This document shows, one piece after another, positions 54,665 to 63,778 of a DNA stretch of 64,000 nucleotides; position 1 is the first letter of the stretch, and each line of letters starts with the position of its first letter. Below the pieces are notes generated by a model, which was given only the letters and a program-made list of their open reading frames with translations, was not told the origin of the DNA and ran no database searches. A program made the translations under genes and the position numbers. Source of the stretch: Ammoniphilus sp. CFH 90114. GTDB lineage: Bacteria > Bacillota > Bacilli > Aneurinibacillales > RAOX-1. Where the stretch lies: contig NZ_SDLI01000006.1 of assembly GCF_004123195.1 (NCBI RefSeq), positions 248,001-312,000 on the forward strand. Reading direction: 5' to 3'.

Positions 54665-54696
54665 AAGAGTGATCCCACAACAGGATCACTCTTTTC
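54664..54696. terminator. Bidirectional terminator
   Basis: AAGAGTGATCC-CACAACA-GGATCACTCTTTT, perfect 11-bp stem between the small ORF and the convergent alcohol dehydrogenase gene. Confidence 0.9.
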
Positions 54697-54699
54697 GAA

Positions 54700-55713
54700 T
54701 TATTCAAAGGATAAAACGACTCTACCATTGATTTTGCCATGAATCATATCATCAAACACTTCATTAATATCTTCCAGCGGTCTAACTTCCACAATCGTTT
54801 TAACTTTTCCTTCAGCTGCAAACTGTAAGGCTTCCTGTAAGTCCTTACGTGTACCAACGATCGATCCTACTACCTCGACCCCGTTCAATACGGTATCAAA
54901 AATAGGAATCGACATTTCTTCTGGTGGTAGTCCTACTGCTACGCATACCCCACCACGACGAACAGAACGATAAGATTGACCAAAAGCCTGTTTACTTACC
55001 GCTGTGCAAATGGATCCATGTACTCCACCAACCTCACGATGAATCCATTCGCCTGCGTCTTCGTCAATAGGATTGATGACAAGATCTGCTCCCAATGATT
55101 TGGCTAGCTCTAATTTCTCATTGCCTGTATCCACGGCAACCACTTTTAAACCCATGGCTTTAGCATATTGTATGGCAACATGACCGAGCCCGCCTATTCC
55201 AAAAATCGAAACCCATTCTCCTGGTTTTGCCTTAGAAACTTTAAGAGCTTTATACGTTGTTACACCTGCGCAAAAAATAGGTGCAGCTTCCACTGAACTC
55301 AGGTTTTCTGGGACTTTTACAACATAGTTAGCGTCCGCTTTACAATACTCCGCGTAACCACCATCTACAGAATAACCAGAGTTTAACTGGTCATGGCATA
55401 AAGTCTCACGTCCAGTTAAGCAATATTCACAGTGCCCACACGCTGTATATAACCAAGGTATACCTACTCTATCTCCTACTTTTAGATGGGTTACTCCTGG
55501 TCCTACTTGCTCTATTACTCCTACTCCTTCGTGACCAGGGATTAATGGAAGTTTAGGCTTTACAGGCCAGTCTCCATGAGCGGCATGAAGATCCGTGTGA
55601 CACACACCACACGCTGTTATACGAACAAGAACTTCATTATATGAAATCTCAGGCTTAAGAGTTTCTTCAACGACAAGGGGTTCTTTAAAGGATTTAACAA
55701 TGGCTGCTTTCAT
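54700..55713 (-). CDS. Zinc-dependent alcohol dehydrogenase (AdhP/AdhT type)
   Basis: 337 aa. Catalytic zinc ligands in ACGVCHTD and GHEGVG, structural zinc cysteines in [15 protein letters not shown], and the NAD loop [18 protein letters not shown]. Closest in form to the AdhT/AdhP ethanol-active enzymes of Bacillales. AAAGGAG before the ATG. Monocistronic. Confidence 0.92.
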   Translation of the reverse strand: MKAAIVKSFKEPLVVEETLKPEISYNEVLVRITACGVCHTDLHAAHGDWPVKPKLPLIPGHEGVGVIEQVGPGVTHLKVGDRVGIPWLYTACGHCEYCLTGRETLCHDQLNSGYSVDGGYAEYCKADANYVVKVPENLSSVEAAPIFCAGVTTYKALKVSKAKPGEWVSIFGIGGLGHVAIQYAKAMGLKVVAVDTGNEKLELAKSLGADLVINPIDEDAGEWIHREVGGVHGSICTAVSKQAFGQSYRSVRRGGVCVAVGLPPEEMSIPIFDTVLNGVEVVGSIVGTRKDLQEALQFAAEGKVKTIVEVRPLEDINEVFDDMIHGKINGRVVLSFE

Positions 55714-55853
55714 CTCACATTCTCCTTTGACTAATCAGTATTCTAGCTTGACAACTTCATTGTAGCCTTGGGAGAAAATCATAGTTGTGACAAACTTAAC
55801 AGTGATCACCAAATCCTGCTAATTTGTTACAGAATGTTGAAAGCAGCAGAGTA

Positions 55854-56271
55854 TTATAACTTTCCTTCATCTAAAGCTCGCTTGGCTAAGAGTTTGGTAA
55901 CTGAATCATCCATTGGTGGATTATGAAGTCCGGCTCTTACGTCACGGTACCATCTCTCCAATGGCAAGGTTCGAGAAAGACTGGATCCACCAACAACACG
56001 CATAGCCAAGTCAAGTATACGAATGGCGCTATTAGTCGCAACTTTCTTGGAAAACAGGAATGCGGTCTTCCCTTGCCAAAATACAACGCTCTTCTCCATG
56101 CTCTACATAACGCATCTGACAGTAAGAGCAATACGGAACTCTTGCACCTACTACCCACCCTGTCATATTGGCTGCAAGCGGGTTTAAGTAGTGAATGATA
56201 CGATCTGCATCCATCACCACCACGCCTTCTGAGAGATGGTTCACAATCGCTTCAAACCATACTGGATTCAT
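55854..56271 (-). pseudogene. Fused remnants: PAS-protein 5' end joined to acyl-CoA dehydrogenase 3' end
   Basis: From ATG 56271 (AAAGGAG upstream) a PAS domain reads for about 79 codons (LSEGVVVMDADRIIHYLNPL, then two CxxC-like cysteines) and stops at 56032. Overlapping it in another frame, 55854-56099 encodes the C-terminal end of an acyl-CoA dehydrogenase-like protein ([20 protein letters not shown] and [14 protein letters not shown]), with its N-terminal 300 or so residues missing. The two parts meet near 56035-56090, as expected from a deletion that removed the end of one gene and most of the next. Confidence 0.75.
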
Positions 56272-56379
56272 TCCGTTGCTCCTTTACTTATCACCTTTAT
56301 AGTTGAGATATTGTTTTACTACATTGCTTTTCATAAGGCTGTATAAAGTGCGCATACCGCTGTTAAATAGTAAGAAACA

Positions 56380-56514
56380 CTATGCTCCTGTCCACTTCTC
56401 AGGATAAAGCATGGAAACCACGTTTACAATAACAATTAAGGGAACAAACCATGATTTTTGTTGGGGTTCAATTAGCATTATTTTGAGGATAAAGTTGATG
56501 GGGGTACCGTTCAT
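56380..56514 (-). pseudogene. Possible remnant of a membrane protein C-terminus
   Basis: A 44-codon frame whose second half is a clear membrane helix (WFVPLIVIVNVVSML) ending YPEKWTGA. No ribosome site precedes the ATG and a stop lies just upstream, so it is more likely the tail of a lost transporter gene than a working gene. Adjacent to the fused pseudogene. Confidence 0.35.
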
Positions 56515-56541
56515 TTAGATTGAAGCAATTCACAACTCTGA

Positions 56542-56766
56542 TTAATCGACAGACTTATTGTTTTTCTTATTCCTAACAAGAATTAACAATACCATTATGT
56601 TTCCCGCTGTTAATCCTGCAAATAAAAGAGTTAAAAACATCAATAAGCTAATATATTCATTATTTTTATTTACGGTAAAGATATAGAAAGTCGTACATAC
56701 TAAAACCGTGAGAATGATCGTAAATAAGGCAACAAGACGAGTTCTGATCCTTAGAGTTTTGTTCAT
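56542..56766 (-). CDS. Small two-helix membrane protein
   Basis: 74 aa, not recognised. Membrane helices at about 11-31 and 40-63 with basic ends. GGAGG nine bases before the ATG supports a real gene. No function proposed. Confidence 0.6.
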   Translation of the reverse strand: MNKTLRIRTRLVALFTIILTVLVCTTFYIFTVNKNNEYISLLMFLTLLFAGLTAGNIMVLLILVRNKKNNKSVD

Positions 56767-56865
56767 TCTGCGTTTTCCTCCACTAAAATGAATAAGATAT
56801 CCCTTAAGGATAGTATATAGGATTTTATAGTATTACCCCATACCCTGATGTTTATGTGGAGAAAA

Positions 56866-56978
56866 AGAAGGGTGTCCCAAAGATAGTCACCAGGGTGTGG
56901 GTAAGGGCTTCAAAGTCCCTGGTGCATGACTTCGAAATCGGATTATTTTCCGAAGGATCCTTTGAGACACCCTCTTCT
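56866..56978. other. Three-way-junction DNA/RNA element
   Basis: Arms AGAAGGGTGTCCCAAAG (56866-56882) and the near-complement at 56960-56978 enclose two further hairpins: CACCAGGG/CCCTGGTG and CTTCG/CGAAG. It lies between two minus-strand genes and probably ends the 56984-57343 transcript, although no T tract follows. Confidence 0.6.
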
Positions 56979-56983
56979 AATGT

Positions 56984-57343
56984 CTAACGATCTCCTAACT
57001 CTCCACCCGCAAAACGCGGCTTTGCGGGAACAAACAGATCGGCAATTCCTATCACAATCGCCGCCAATATCGCACCAATCAATGTCACGCGGAGACCAGC
57101 AAGAAAGAATTGAGTAAAGTAAATCACGACCGCACTTACAATAAAGCCGATAAACCCACGACTATAGGGTGATAATCTTGGCCCCATAAAAGCTTCAATT
57201 CCCCAACCAATAGCAGCAATAATAATGGCCGCTAAGAAGGCTGTCCAAAATCCAACTACTTGAAATCCTGGAACGATCCAACCTACCAATAACAATACGA
57301 TCGCTGTAACAGCGAATCGAATGAAATGACGTAAGAGTGTCAT
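56984..57343 (-). CDS. Phage-holin-family IV / YvlD-like membrane protein
   Basis: 119 aa, four predicted membrane helices. Matches the small YvlD/holin IV family (RFAVTAIVLLLVGWIVPGFQV). YvlD is encoded with cell-envelope stress genes in Bacillus; no phage genes are here, so it is a cellular protein. GAGG-type site before the ATG. Confidence 0.8.
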   Translation of the reverse strand: MTLLRHFIRFAVTAIVLLLVGWIVPGFQVVGFWTAFLAAIIIAAIGWGIEAFMGPRLSPYSRGFIGFIVSAVVIYFTQFFLAGLRVTLIGAILAAIVIGIADLFVPAKPRFAGGELGDR

Positions 57344-57493
57344 CTCTTATCCCTCCTTTCGAGTGTAATTTTGTTATATCCAACAGCTCAAATTTTATGT
57401 AATTGATAAAAAAACTCAAAACCTAATGAGATACTCTCACAATGAAAAAGAAAGATGTAATAAAGATTAGTCTGATGAATTCCTCTTGAACGG

Positions 57494-57521
57494 AAAAAAT
57501 CGCTAAACTTAGCGACTTTTT
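57494..57521. terminator. Bidirectional terminator at the end of the PilZ gene
   Basis: TCGCTAA-AC-TTAGCGA with A/T tracts on both sides. Confidence 0.85.
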
Positions 57522-57907
57522 TATATTACAAGATGTTTATTCTTTTTTTCAGCACGATAACCTTTTAGCTCTGTGAAGATTCTTTCCTTATAGCTGGCAT
57601 CAGTGAATTTAATTCCGTATAGACAATGAGGTACACCCTTTTTTTTCCAAACAATATCTCCAATTAGGTTCAATTCATGTTCATGAATCTTTAGTTTTGC
57701 AACGATCTTGCTTTTTAAATGAGGAAAATCCAAATCTGTTGCTAATTTAGCACCACTCAAACTAATATCGAGAACAGACATAAAACCCCATTTGTCTGAG
57801 TTCGTTTCGACTCCCTGTATGTGAGTCAGTTGAAAAGAACCTATAATGGGCGGATTAAAAACAAAACGGAATCCCTCCTGTCGCCGATATATTCCATCAG
57901 AACTCAT
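57521..57907 (-). CDS. PilZ-domain protein, probable cyclic di-GMP receptor
   Basis: 128 aa, a single PilZ domain. The DxSxxG part is DISLSGAK at about 46-53. The arginine part is YRRQEGFR near the N-terminus, where the spacing of the arginines differs slightly from the usual RxxxR, so binding needs proof. A diguanylate cyclase gene lies at 20136-21251. Single gene. Confidence 0.8.
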   Translation of the reverse strand: MSSDGIYRRQEGFRFVFNPPIIGSFQLTHIQGVETNSDKWGFMSVLDISLSGAKLATDLDFPHLKSKIVAKLKIHEHELNLIGDIVWKKKGVPHCLYGIKFTDASYKERIFTELKGYRAEKKNKHLVI

Positions 57908-58012
57908 GTAACTTCCCCCTCACCTTATACTCATTACCACTATTATAATAAGGAAAAAGTTCCACGTCCTGAATTCCTGTTAAATTTTAGAAAGACTTAA
58001 TATCGCCATACT

Positions 58013-58525
58013 TCAGTGTTTATTATTTAAGGGGACATTAAATACCAAAATAAGAAACATGGTAACCAATACCGTAAAAAAAATAGCTAATAAAGGTTTT
58101 TTGAGATGAACACGAATCAGTATAAACATAATGTTATAAAAAACAAATGACCAACTGACTTTCCAACCATGATAATATTTTATTTTCCCAAACCATACCC
58201 AAACGCACTCAATCAAGGTGAAAGCTGCCACCCAAAGGAAAAAATATAGGAGCTTTGTTTTAAAGGGGCTCTGATTCGGATAACGTGACAAATATAGGAA
58301 CGATATGGCAGGTACAATGATGAAAATATACAATAAGTCGGTCAAACTATGATTAGACAACCAATCAGGAACCCATCGCCACAAAGGGTAATGATGGCAG
58401 AGGAAATTATAGAGCAAATTACATATGGCAACATAAAGGAGGGTTGAATAATAGATCGTCCAATTTCTTATATCTCCCCATCTCCATACAAATCCAATAA
58501 ATAGAACGGCTGTTAAAACGTGCAT
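58013..58525 (-). CDS. CBO0543-family membrane protein
   Basis: 170 aa, about five predicted membrane helices. The aromatic-rich sequence with WRWGDIRNW, YSTLLYVAICNLLYNFL and an NHSLTDLLY segment matches the CBO0543 family common in spore-formers. Function unknown. Confidence 0.75.
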   Translation of the reverse strand: MHVLTAVLFIGFVWRWGDIRNWTIYYSTLLYVAICNLLYNFLCHHYPLWRWVPDWLSNHSLTDLLYIFIIVPAISFLYLSRYPNQSPFKTKLLYFFLWVAAFTLIECVWVWFGKIKYYHGWKVSWSFVFYNIMFILIRVHLKKPLLAIFFTVLVTMFLILVFNVPLNNKH

Positions 58526-58661
58526 TTTATTCCCTACTTCTTTTCATATATTAACAATAGTTTGCATCATGAGTTTACCTAATATGTTCAACTCTTGAAA
58601 CTTTTTTCTAATGACTTACGTATATGGAAGTAATTACTATTGAATAAGAGGAGGTTTCATC

Positions 58662-59327
58662 GTGTCCCTATTTCACAGATTACGTAATTTAACTTTATCC
58701 AATATTTATTCATTCATAGATAAAGCCGAAGACCCAATCAAAATGACGGATCAATATCTTCGTAATATGCAGGCAGATATAGAGGAAGCTGAAAAAGCTG
58801 TGGCCACCCAGATCGCAATCGAAAAGAAATTCAAACAGCTTTATGAAGAGCAGGAAGCACTAGTAACAAAGCGAGATGAACAGGCTCACCTAGCTGCACA
58901 AGCCAAAAATATCGATCTAGCCCGTAGAGCGTTAGAAGAGAAAAAAATAGCCGAACAAAAAAAGCAAGAATACCTAGCAAGCTATGAACTAAACAAGACT
59001 GCAGCAGATACCCTTAGAGAAAAGTTAGCGGATATGCGTAACCAGATTACTCAACTAAAGAGTAAACGAGAGGCACTCGTGGCTCGTGCTAATGCAGCAA
59101 AAGCACAAAAAGGGATCAATAAAGCGATGACTAGTATCAGTTCAAGTAGTGCCGTGAATGGCTTAAACCGTATGCAAGACAAAGTATTGCAACTAGAAGC
59201 CGAAGCTGAAGCAAGTCATGATATGAACAAGCGTGAGAAGTCTCTTGATGAGGAGTTTGCTAATCTAGAAAAAAACAACGAAATCGAAGAAGAATTAACA
59301 GAGCTATTGAAGAAGTATGAGTCCTAA
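58662..59327 (+). CDS. PspA/IM30 family protein
   Basis: 221 aa, almost entirely coiled coil, starting MSLFHRLRNLTLSNIYSFIDKAEDP and MTDQYLRNMQADIEEAEKAVA as in PspA/LiaH/Vipp1. It binds and stabilises the membrane under envelope stress. GTG start at 58662 with GAGGAGG. No liaRS-type genes are next to it. Own terminator downstream. Confidence 0.9.
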   Translation: MSLFHRLRNLTLSNIYSFIDKAEDPIKMTDQYLRNMQADIEEAEKAVATQIAIEKKFKQLYEEQEALVTKRDEQAHLAAQAKNIDLARRALEEKKIAEQKKQEYLASYELNKTAADTLREKLADMRNQITQLKSKREALVARANAAKAQKGINKAMTSISSSSAVNGLNRMQDKVLQLEAEAEASHDMNKREKSLDEEFANLEKNNEIEEELTELLKKYES

Positions 59328-59348
59328 TTTATCAGGTAGTGATTGCAT

Positions 59349-59386
59349 AAAAGACGAACACATAGGCGGTTGTGTTCGTCTTTTTT
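59349..59386. terminator. Bidirectional terminator
   Basis: AAAAGACGAACACA and TGTGTTCGTCTTTT, perfect 14-bp stem between pspA and the XRE-cupin gene. Confidence 0.92.
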
Positions 59387-59404
59387 ATATGATTCTTTTT
59401 AAGT

Positions 59405-59932
59405 TTAAGCCATAGCCCAGACAGAAAGAGATGGCACATTACCTGGATTGATATAACGGTGAGGGATTGTACTCGTGAAATGAATACTATCGCCCTCCCC
59501 TAAGTGAATTTCTTGATTGCCATAGATAACGGTAAGTTCACCTTGTAAAACTAATCCACATTCTTCTCCAGAATGTGAGACAAGCTCCTGCTCTTTCATT
59601 TCACCTGGTTGAATCTCTACAAGCAAGAACTGAATCTTACCTGCTTGGTTCTGTGATAAATAATGATATTTTACATTTGCATTAGACAATTCCATCATCC
59701 TTCGTTGTGCTCTACGTACGACCAATTGTTCCGCCTGCATTTCCTGGAAAAATTGGTGAATGGGAATGTCTAATGCATTACAAATCTTCCAGAACGTACC
59801 TACCGTTGGATCTACAAGACCTCTTTCGATCTGGGAGAGTAAACTAGCACTTAACCCCGTTAGCTCCGCTAATTCCTTAAGTGTTAAATTCTTCAGCCTT
59901 CGACTATCACGTACCCGTTCTCCTTGAAACAT
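59405..59932 (-). CDS. XRE-family regulator with C-terminal cupin domain
   Basis: 175 aa. XRE helix-turn-helix at about 5-60 (LTLKELAELTGLSASLLSQIERG), cupin at about 105-172 (SHSGEECGLVLQGE, GEGDSIHFTSTIPH). Its start lies 26 bp inside the end of the last ABC ATPase gene, so it is translated from the same mRNA. Such PuuR-like proteins bind a small substrate in the cupin; here it probably senses the imported compound and controls the operon. Confidence 0.88.
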   Translation of the reverse strand: MFQGERVRDSRRLKNLTLKELAELTGLSASLLSQIERGLVDPTVGTFWKICNALDIPIHQFFQEMQAEQLVVRRAQRRMMELSNANVKYHYLSQNQAGKIQFLLVEIQPGEMKEQELVSHSGEECGLVLQGELTVIYGNQEIHLGEGDSIHFTSTIPHRYINPGNVPSLSVWAMA

Positions 59933-60884
59933 CTGAGCTCACCTCTTTGACATGACATGCAACGTAATGATTCACGTCCCATTCCTCAAAGGGAGGGGGT
60001 TGGTGACATTGGTCCATACGACTTGGACACTTATCATAAAAAATACATGATCTATCTCCACCTGAATCTTGAGGTGCAGCAAAACCAACGTTTTCCTTGG
60101 GATCATCAAATACACTTGGTAACGAAGATAACAAAATCTTAGTATATGGATGACCAGGCTTCTCAAACAACGTTTTGGCAGTGCCTATTTCAACTATTTT
60201 TCCTTTATACATGACAGCGATCCTATCACACATATAACGGATAACCGACATGTTATGTGAGATGAAAAGATAGGTAAGATTGCGCTCCCTTTTTAATTCC
60301 TTTAACAGATTCAAAACCTGCGCCTGAACAGAAACATCTAAAGCGGAAGTCGGTTCATCTAGGACGATAAAGGATGGATCCGTGATCAATGCACGTGCAA
60401 TCGCAATTCTCTGTCTTTGTCCACCACTAAATTCGTGAGGATACCGTGAAAGATGTTCTTCCTTTAGGCCCACTCTCTTAATCAAGGCATTTAATCTTTC
60501 TTCTTTTCCTTTTTCTTTGCGCTCCTGTGAACTTAAGGCATATAGGGGCTCTACGATAATATCTCTTACCGTCATACGCGGATTCAAGGACGATTGAGGA
60601 TCCTGGAATACAATTTGTATTTCACCAGGTCTAGGACTATTAAACCTCCCCTTTGCATTCCAAAGCGATTCTCCTTGGTATCGAATGATTCCTTGACTTG
60701 GATATTCTAGACCGATTAACATTTTTCCTAATGTGCTTTTTCCAGACCCTGATTCACCAACCAAGCCAAAAGCCTCACCTTTTCTAATCCCCATATTAGC
60801 GCCGGTTACTGCATGAACAACTCTCTTGCCCTCACCAAACTGTTTGCTCACTTGGTTAAAGTCCATTAAAGGGATATCAGTCAA
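59907..60884 (-). CDS. Dipeptide/oligopeptide ABC transporter ATPase (OppF/DppF type)
   Basis: 325 aa from TTG 60884, chosen because GGAGG lies 8 bases upstream; GTG 60893 overlaps that site. Walker A GESGSGKST, signature FSGGQRQR, Walker B FIVLDEPTSALD, and the C-terminal cysteines of the Opp/Dpp group (CIFYDKCPSRMDQC). The start overlaps the oppD-type stop, showing coupling. Supplies energy for import with its partner ATPase. Confidence 0.9.
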   Translation of the reverse strand: MTDIPLMDFNQVSKQFGEGKRVVHAVTGANMGIRKGEAFGLVGESGSGKSTLGKMLIGLEYPSQGIIRYQGESLWNAKGRFNSPRPGEIQIVFQDPQSSLNPRMTVRDIIVEPLYALSSQERKEKGKEERLNALIKRVGLKEEHLSRYPHEFSGGQRQRIAIARALITDPSFIVLDEPTSALDVSVQAQVLNLLKELKRERNLTYLFISHNMSVIRYMCDRIAVMYKGKIVEIGTAKTLFEKPGHPYTKILLSSLPSVFDDPKENVGFAAPQDSGGDRSCIFYDKCPSRMDQCHQPPPFEEWDVNHYVACHVKEVSSDVSRRTGT

Positions 60885-61857
60885 TTGAATCACCTCCGTC
60901 TTGTTCTGCTGCCCAACAGGATACAGCGTGACGTTCCTGGACCACGTTCATAACAGGAGGCTTCTCATGGCAGATTCCCATCACACGATCACAGCGGGAG
61001 GCAAATGCACACCCGATGGGTCGATTCCGCAGATCAGGAACCTCCCCTGGTATGGCGTGTAATGGCTCATCAGGATCAGCCAAGTCCGGAAGAGCATGCA
61101 GAAGCGCCTTTGTATAAGGGTGCTTCGGTGCCCGTAATACGCTCTCTGTCTTCCCCATCTCGATGACTTCTCCTGCATACATGACAACTACCCGTTGACA
61201 TATTTCGGAAACAACACCCAGATCATGGGTAATAAGTAATACAGAGGTTCCTCGTTTCTCTGAGAGCTCTTTCATCAATTTGAGAATCTCATATTGAATA
61301 GTTACATCGAGAGCTGTAGTAGGCTCATCCGCAATTAATAAATCTGGTGGAGCTGCCATGGCCAAGGCGATCACGACCCTTTGTCGCATCCCTCCACTTA
61401 GTTCAAATGGGTATTTGTCTGCCACAAGATGGGGTTCGTGAATGTGCACCTCCTCAAAAGCCTTAACGGCTAATTGATAAGCTTCTTTCTTCGACACTCC
61501 TCGGTGACGTTTGATGACCTCGGCTAGCTGTTTTCCTACTTTCATCGTGGGATGTAAGGCGGTCATCGGTTCCTGGAACACCATACCGATCTGTTTCCCA
61601 CGGATATTTTGTCTTTCTTTCTTATCTAACGTTATCAGGTTTCTTCCTGCATACAATATTTCACCGCTTGTGATCATAGCATTCTTCTCAAGCAGACCTA
61701 AAACAGATAACGCCGTTACTGATTTACCAGAACCAGACTCTCCTACCACACCAAGGATTTCACCTTTACCAATGGAGAAACTGACATTTTTTAAAGCTTC
61801 AACCGTCCCTCTCATCCCTTTAAATTTTACCGTCAAGTCTTTGATCTCAAGTATCAT
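60877..61857 (-). CDS. Dipeptide/oligopeptide ABC transporter ATPase (OppD/DppD type)
   Basis: 326 aa. Walker A GESGSGKSV, Q loop FQEPM, signature LSGGMRQR, Walker B LLIADEPTTALD and the C-terminal Fe-S-like cysteines (CAFASRCDRVMGIC). It forms the ATPase pair with 59907-60884 and follows the permease gene by 13 bp. Confidence 0.92.
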   Translation of the reverse strand: MILEIKDLTVKFKGMRGTVEALKNVSFSIGKGEILGVVGESGSGKSVTALSVLGLLEKNAMITSGEILYAGRNLITLDKKERQNIRGKQIGMVFQEPMTALHPTMKVGKQLAEVIKRHRGVSKKEAYQLAVKAFEEVHIHEPHLVADKYPFELSGGMRQRVVIALAMAAPPDLLIADEPTTALDVTIQYEILKLMKELSEKRGTSVLLITHDLGVVSEICQRVVVMYAGEVIEMGKTESVLRAPKHPYTKALLHALPDLADPDEPLHAIPGEVPDLRNRPIGCAFASRCDRVMGICHEKPPVMNVVQERHAVSCWAAEQDGGDSID

Positions 61858-61870
61858 TTATTCAACCCCC

Positions 61871-62740
61871 TCAACGACTGGATTTTGGATCAAGAACATC
61901 ACGAATCCCATCTCCAATCAAATTCAGTGCACCAGAAGCTAAGAAAAGAGCCAGTCCAGGGAAGGTAGGATACCACCAATAATCTAAGAGATACTTCCAA
62001 CCGACACTAATCATGGCCCCCCATTCAGGTGTTGGGGGCTGGGCTCCGAGACCAAGGAAACCAAGTGTTGCCACTAGCAGAATAGCATCTCCTATGTCGA
62101 GAGTAATTTGAATAACAATAGGAGATACTGCGTTTGGGATGATGTGCTTGCTTATTATTCTCCATGGTCGAATCCCAAAAGTGATTGCTGCCTTAACAAA
62201 GAGCCTTTCTCTTAAGGCAAGGGTTTCACCCCGAGCAAGTCGAACATACACCGGAATCTTGACGATGGCGATGGCAATCATCGCATTCTGCAGGTTAGGT
62301 CCTAAGGCAGCAGCTAATGCCATAGCTAAAATGAGTGTAGGAAAAGCTAGAACCATATCCATTAATCTCATAATCACCTGATCTATTTTACCGCCGAAAT
62401 ATCCAGATATAGTTCCAAGGATGGTCCCAATCATTCCTGCGGCTAAAACGACAGCCGCCCCAATACCGAGGGAGAGCTGGGCTCCATATAAGATCCTAGT
62501 TAAGATGTCTCTGCCTACCTCATCCGTTCCGAACCAGTGGGATGAAGATGGAGGCTGAAAACGTTCAGCAATATTAATCTTTGTAGGATCATAGGGAGAA
62601 AGCAACGGGGCAAGAAGAGAGATTAATACAATAAAGCCTAAAATCCCCATACCTACTAAGGTCATCTTATTACTTTTTAATTTATACCAGACAGGATTAA
62701 TATCTCTTTTCGGGAGAACCGTTTGGGTTTGTACTTGCAT
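61871..62740 (-). CDS. ABC permease (DppC/OppC type)
   Basis: 289 aa, about six membrane helices, N-terminal OppC_N region (LLSPYDPTKINIAERFQPPSSSHWFGTDEVGRDIL) and the EAA loop. GGGAG before the ATG; 12 bp after the DppB-type gene. Confidence 0.92.
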   Translation of the reverse strand: MQVQTQTVLPKRDINPVWYKLKSNKMTLVGMGILGFIVLISLLAPLLSPYDPTKINIAERFQPPSSSHWFGTDEVGRDILTRILYGAQLSLGIGAAVVLAAGMIGTILGTISGYFGGKIDQVIMRLMDMVLAFPTLILAMALAAALGPNLQNAMIAIAIVKIPVYVRLARGETLALRERLFVKAAITFGIRPWRIISKHIIPNAVSPIVIQITLDIGDAILLVATLGFLGLGAQPPTPEWGAMISVGWKYLLDYWWYPTFPGLALFLASGALNLIGDGIRDVLDPKSSR

Positions 62741-62752
62741 GCATCACTCCCC

Positions 62753-63757
62753 CTATTCCTTGATCTGTGGATCCAACATATAATAAGTCAAGTCCACTAT
62801 TAAATTAATGAGTACATATCCACAGGCAATGACCAATGTGAAGCCCATCATAGCAGGGAAATCTAGATAAGCGATTGATTCTACTACATATTTCCCCATA
62901 CCAGGCCAGCCAAAAATGGTTTCTGTCACGACAGCTCCCCCTAAAAGAGAACCGAAGGATAACCCTACAACCGTAATCGTAGGAATCAGAGCATTGCGTA
63001 ATGCATAGCCGAAAAGAAGGAAAGGTCCGCTGATTCCATTAGCCACGGCTGTACGAATATATTCTTGTCCCAAGACCTCGATCATACTAGCACGAACTTG
63101 ACGAGTGACTGTAGCGAGTTGAGCGTAGGAAAGTGTAATGGCAGGAATGATAATATGCCATAGACTATTCTTAAAGGCAATCCAATCGAGTGTAAGTATA
63201 CTATCTACTAAGTATAGACCCGTAATTCTAGTTGGAGGGTTAATGCCTATATCCAGACGCCCCGTTGCTGGGAACCAATTAAGATAACCATAGAAAATAA
63301 GAATCATAACTAAACCACTCCAAAACACGGGTGTGGAGACTCCTGAAATCGCAAACACTCGGCTGCTATGATCCCAGAATGTATCTTTTTTTACTGCTGC
63401 GAGAATCCCAAGTGGAACACCTATGATGATAGCGAAGAAAAAAGCTAACAGAGCAAGTTCTAAAGTAGCTGGAAAAAATGCAATTAAGTCATCCACAACA
63501 GGCTTTTGTGTGCGGATGGAGGTTCCTAGATCTCCAGCAAGTAAATCTTTCATGTAGTGAAAATATTGGACCCAGACCGGTTGGTCTAGGCCCAATTGTT
63601 TTCTTACCTGCTGGAGTGTTTCTTCCGTTGCCCGTTGTCCAACGATCATTCTTGCAGGATCTCCCGGTATAATATGAGAAATCATGAACGTCGTTAGCGT
63701 GACACCGAAGACCACTAGGAGAAGGAGAGCTAAACGCTTCATAATGATTCTCTTCAT
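62753..63757 (-). CDS. ABC permease (DppB/OppB type)
   Basis: 334 aa, about six membrane helices. The N-terminus through IPGDPARMIVGQRATEE and the EAA-type loop near EYIRTAVANGI are characteristic. AGGAGTG before ATG 63757. It lies 21 bp after the truncated binding protein gene. Confidence 0.92.
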   Translation of the reverse strand: MKRIIMKRLALLLLVVFGVTLTTFMISHIIPGDPARMIVGQRATEETLQQVRKQLGLDQPVWVQYFHYMKDLLAGDLGTSIRTQKPVVDDLIAFFPATLELALLAFFFAIIIGVPLGILAAVKKDTFWDHSSRVFAISGVSTPVFWSGLVMILIFYGYLNWFPATGRLDIGINPPTRITGLYLVDSILTLDWIAFKNSLWHIIIPAITLSYAQLATVTRQVRASMIEVLGQEYIRTAVANGISGPFLLFGYALRNALIPTITVVGLSFGSLLGGAVVTETIFGWPGMGKYVVESIAYLDFPAMMGFTLVIACGYVLINLIVDLTYYMLDPQIKE

Positions 63758-63778
63758 GGACGAACACTCCTGTATCGG

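Noticed and set aside
55714-55853. Rex site in front of the alcohol dehydrogenase gene
   Set aside because: A TTGTCACAA core exists, but the Rex dyad TTGTGA-N6-TCACAA is not formed.
56984-57343. Prophage indicated by a holin-family protein
   Set aside because: No other phage gene is present; this YvlD-like family is chromosomal and widespread.
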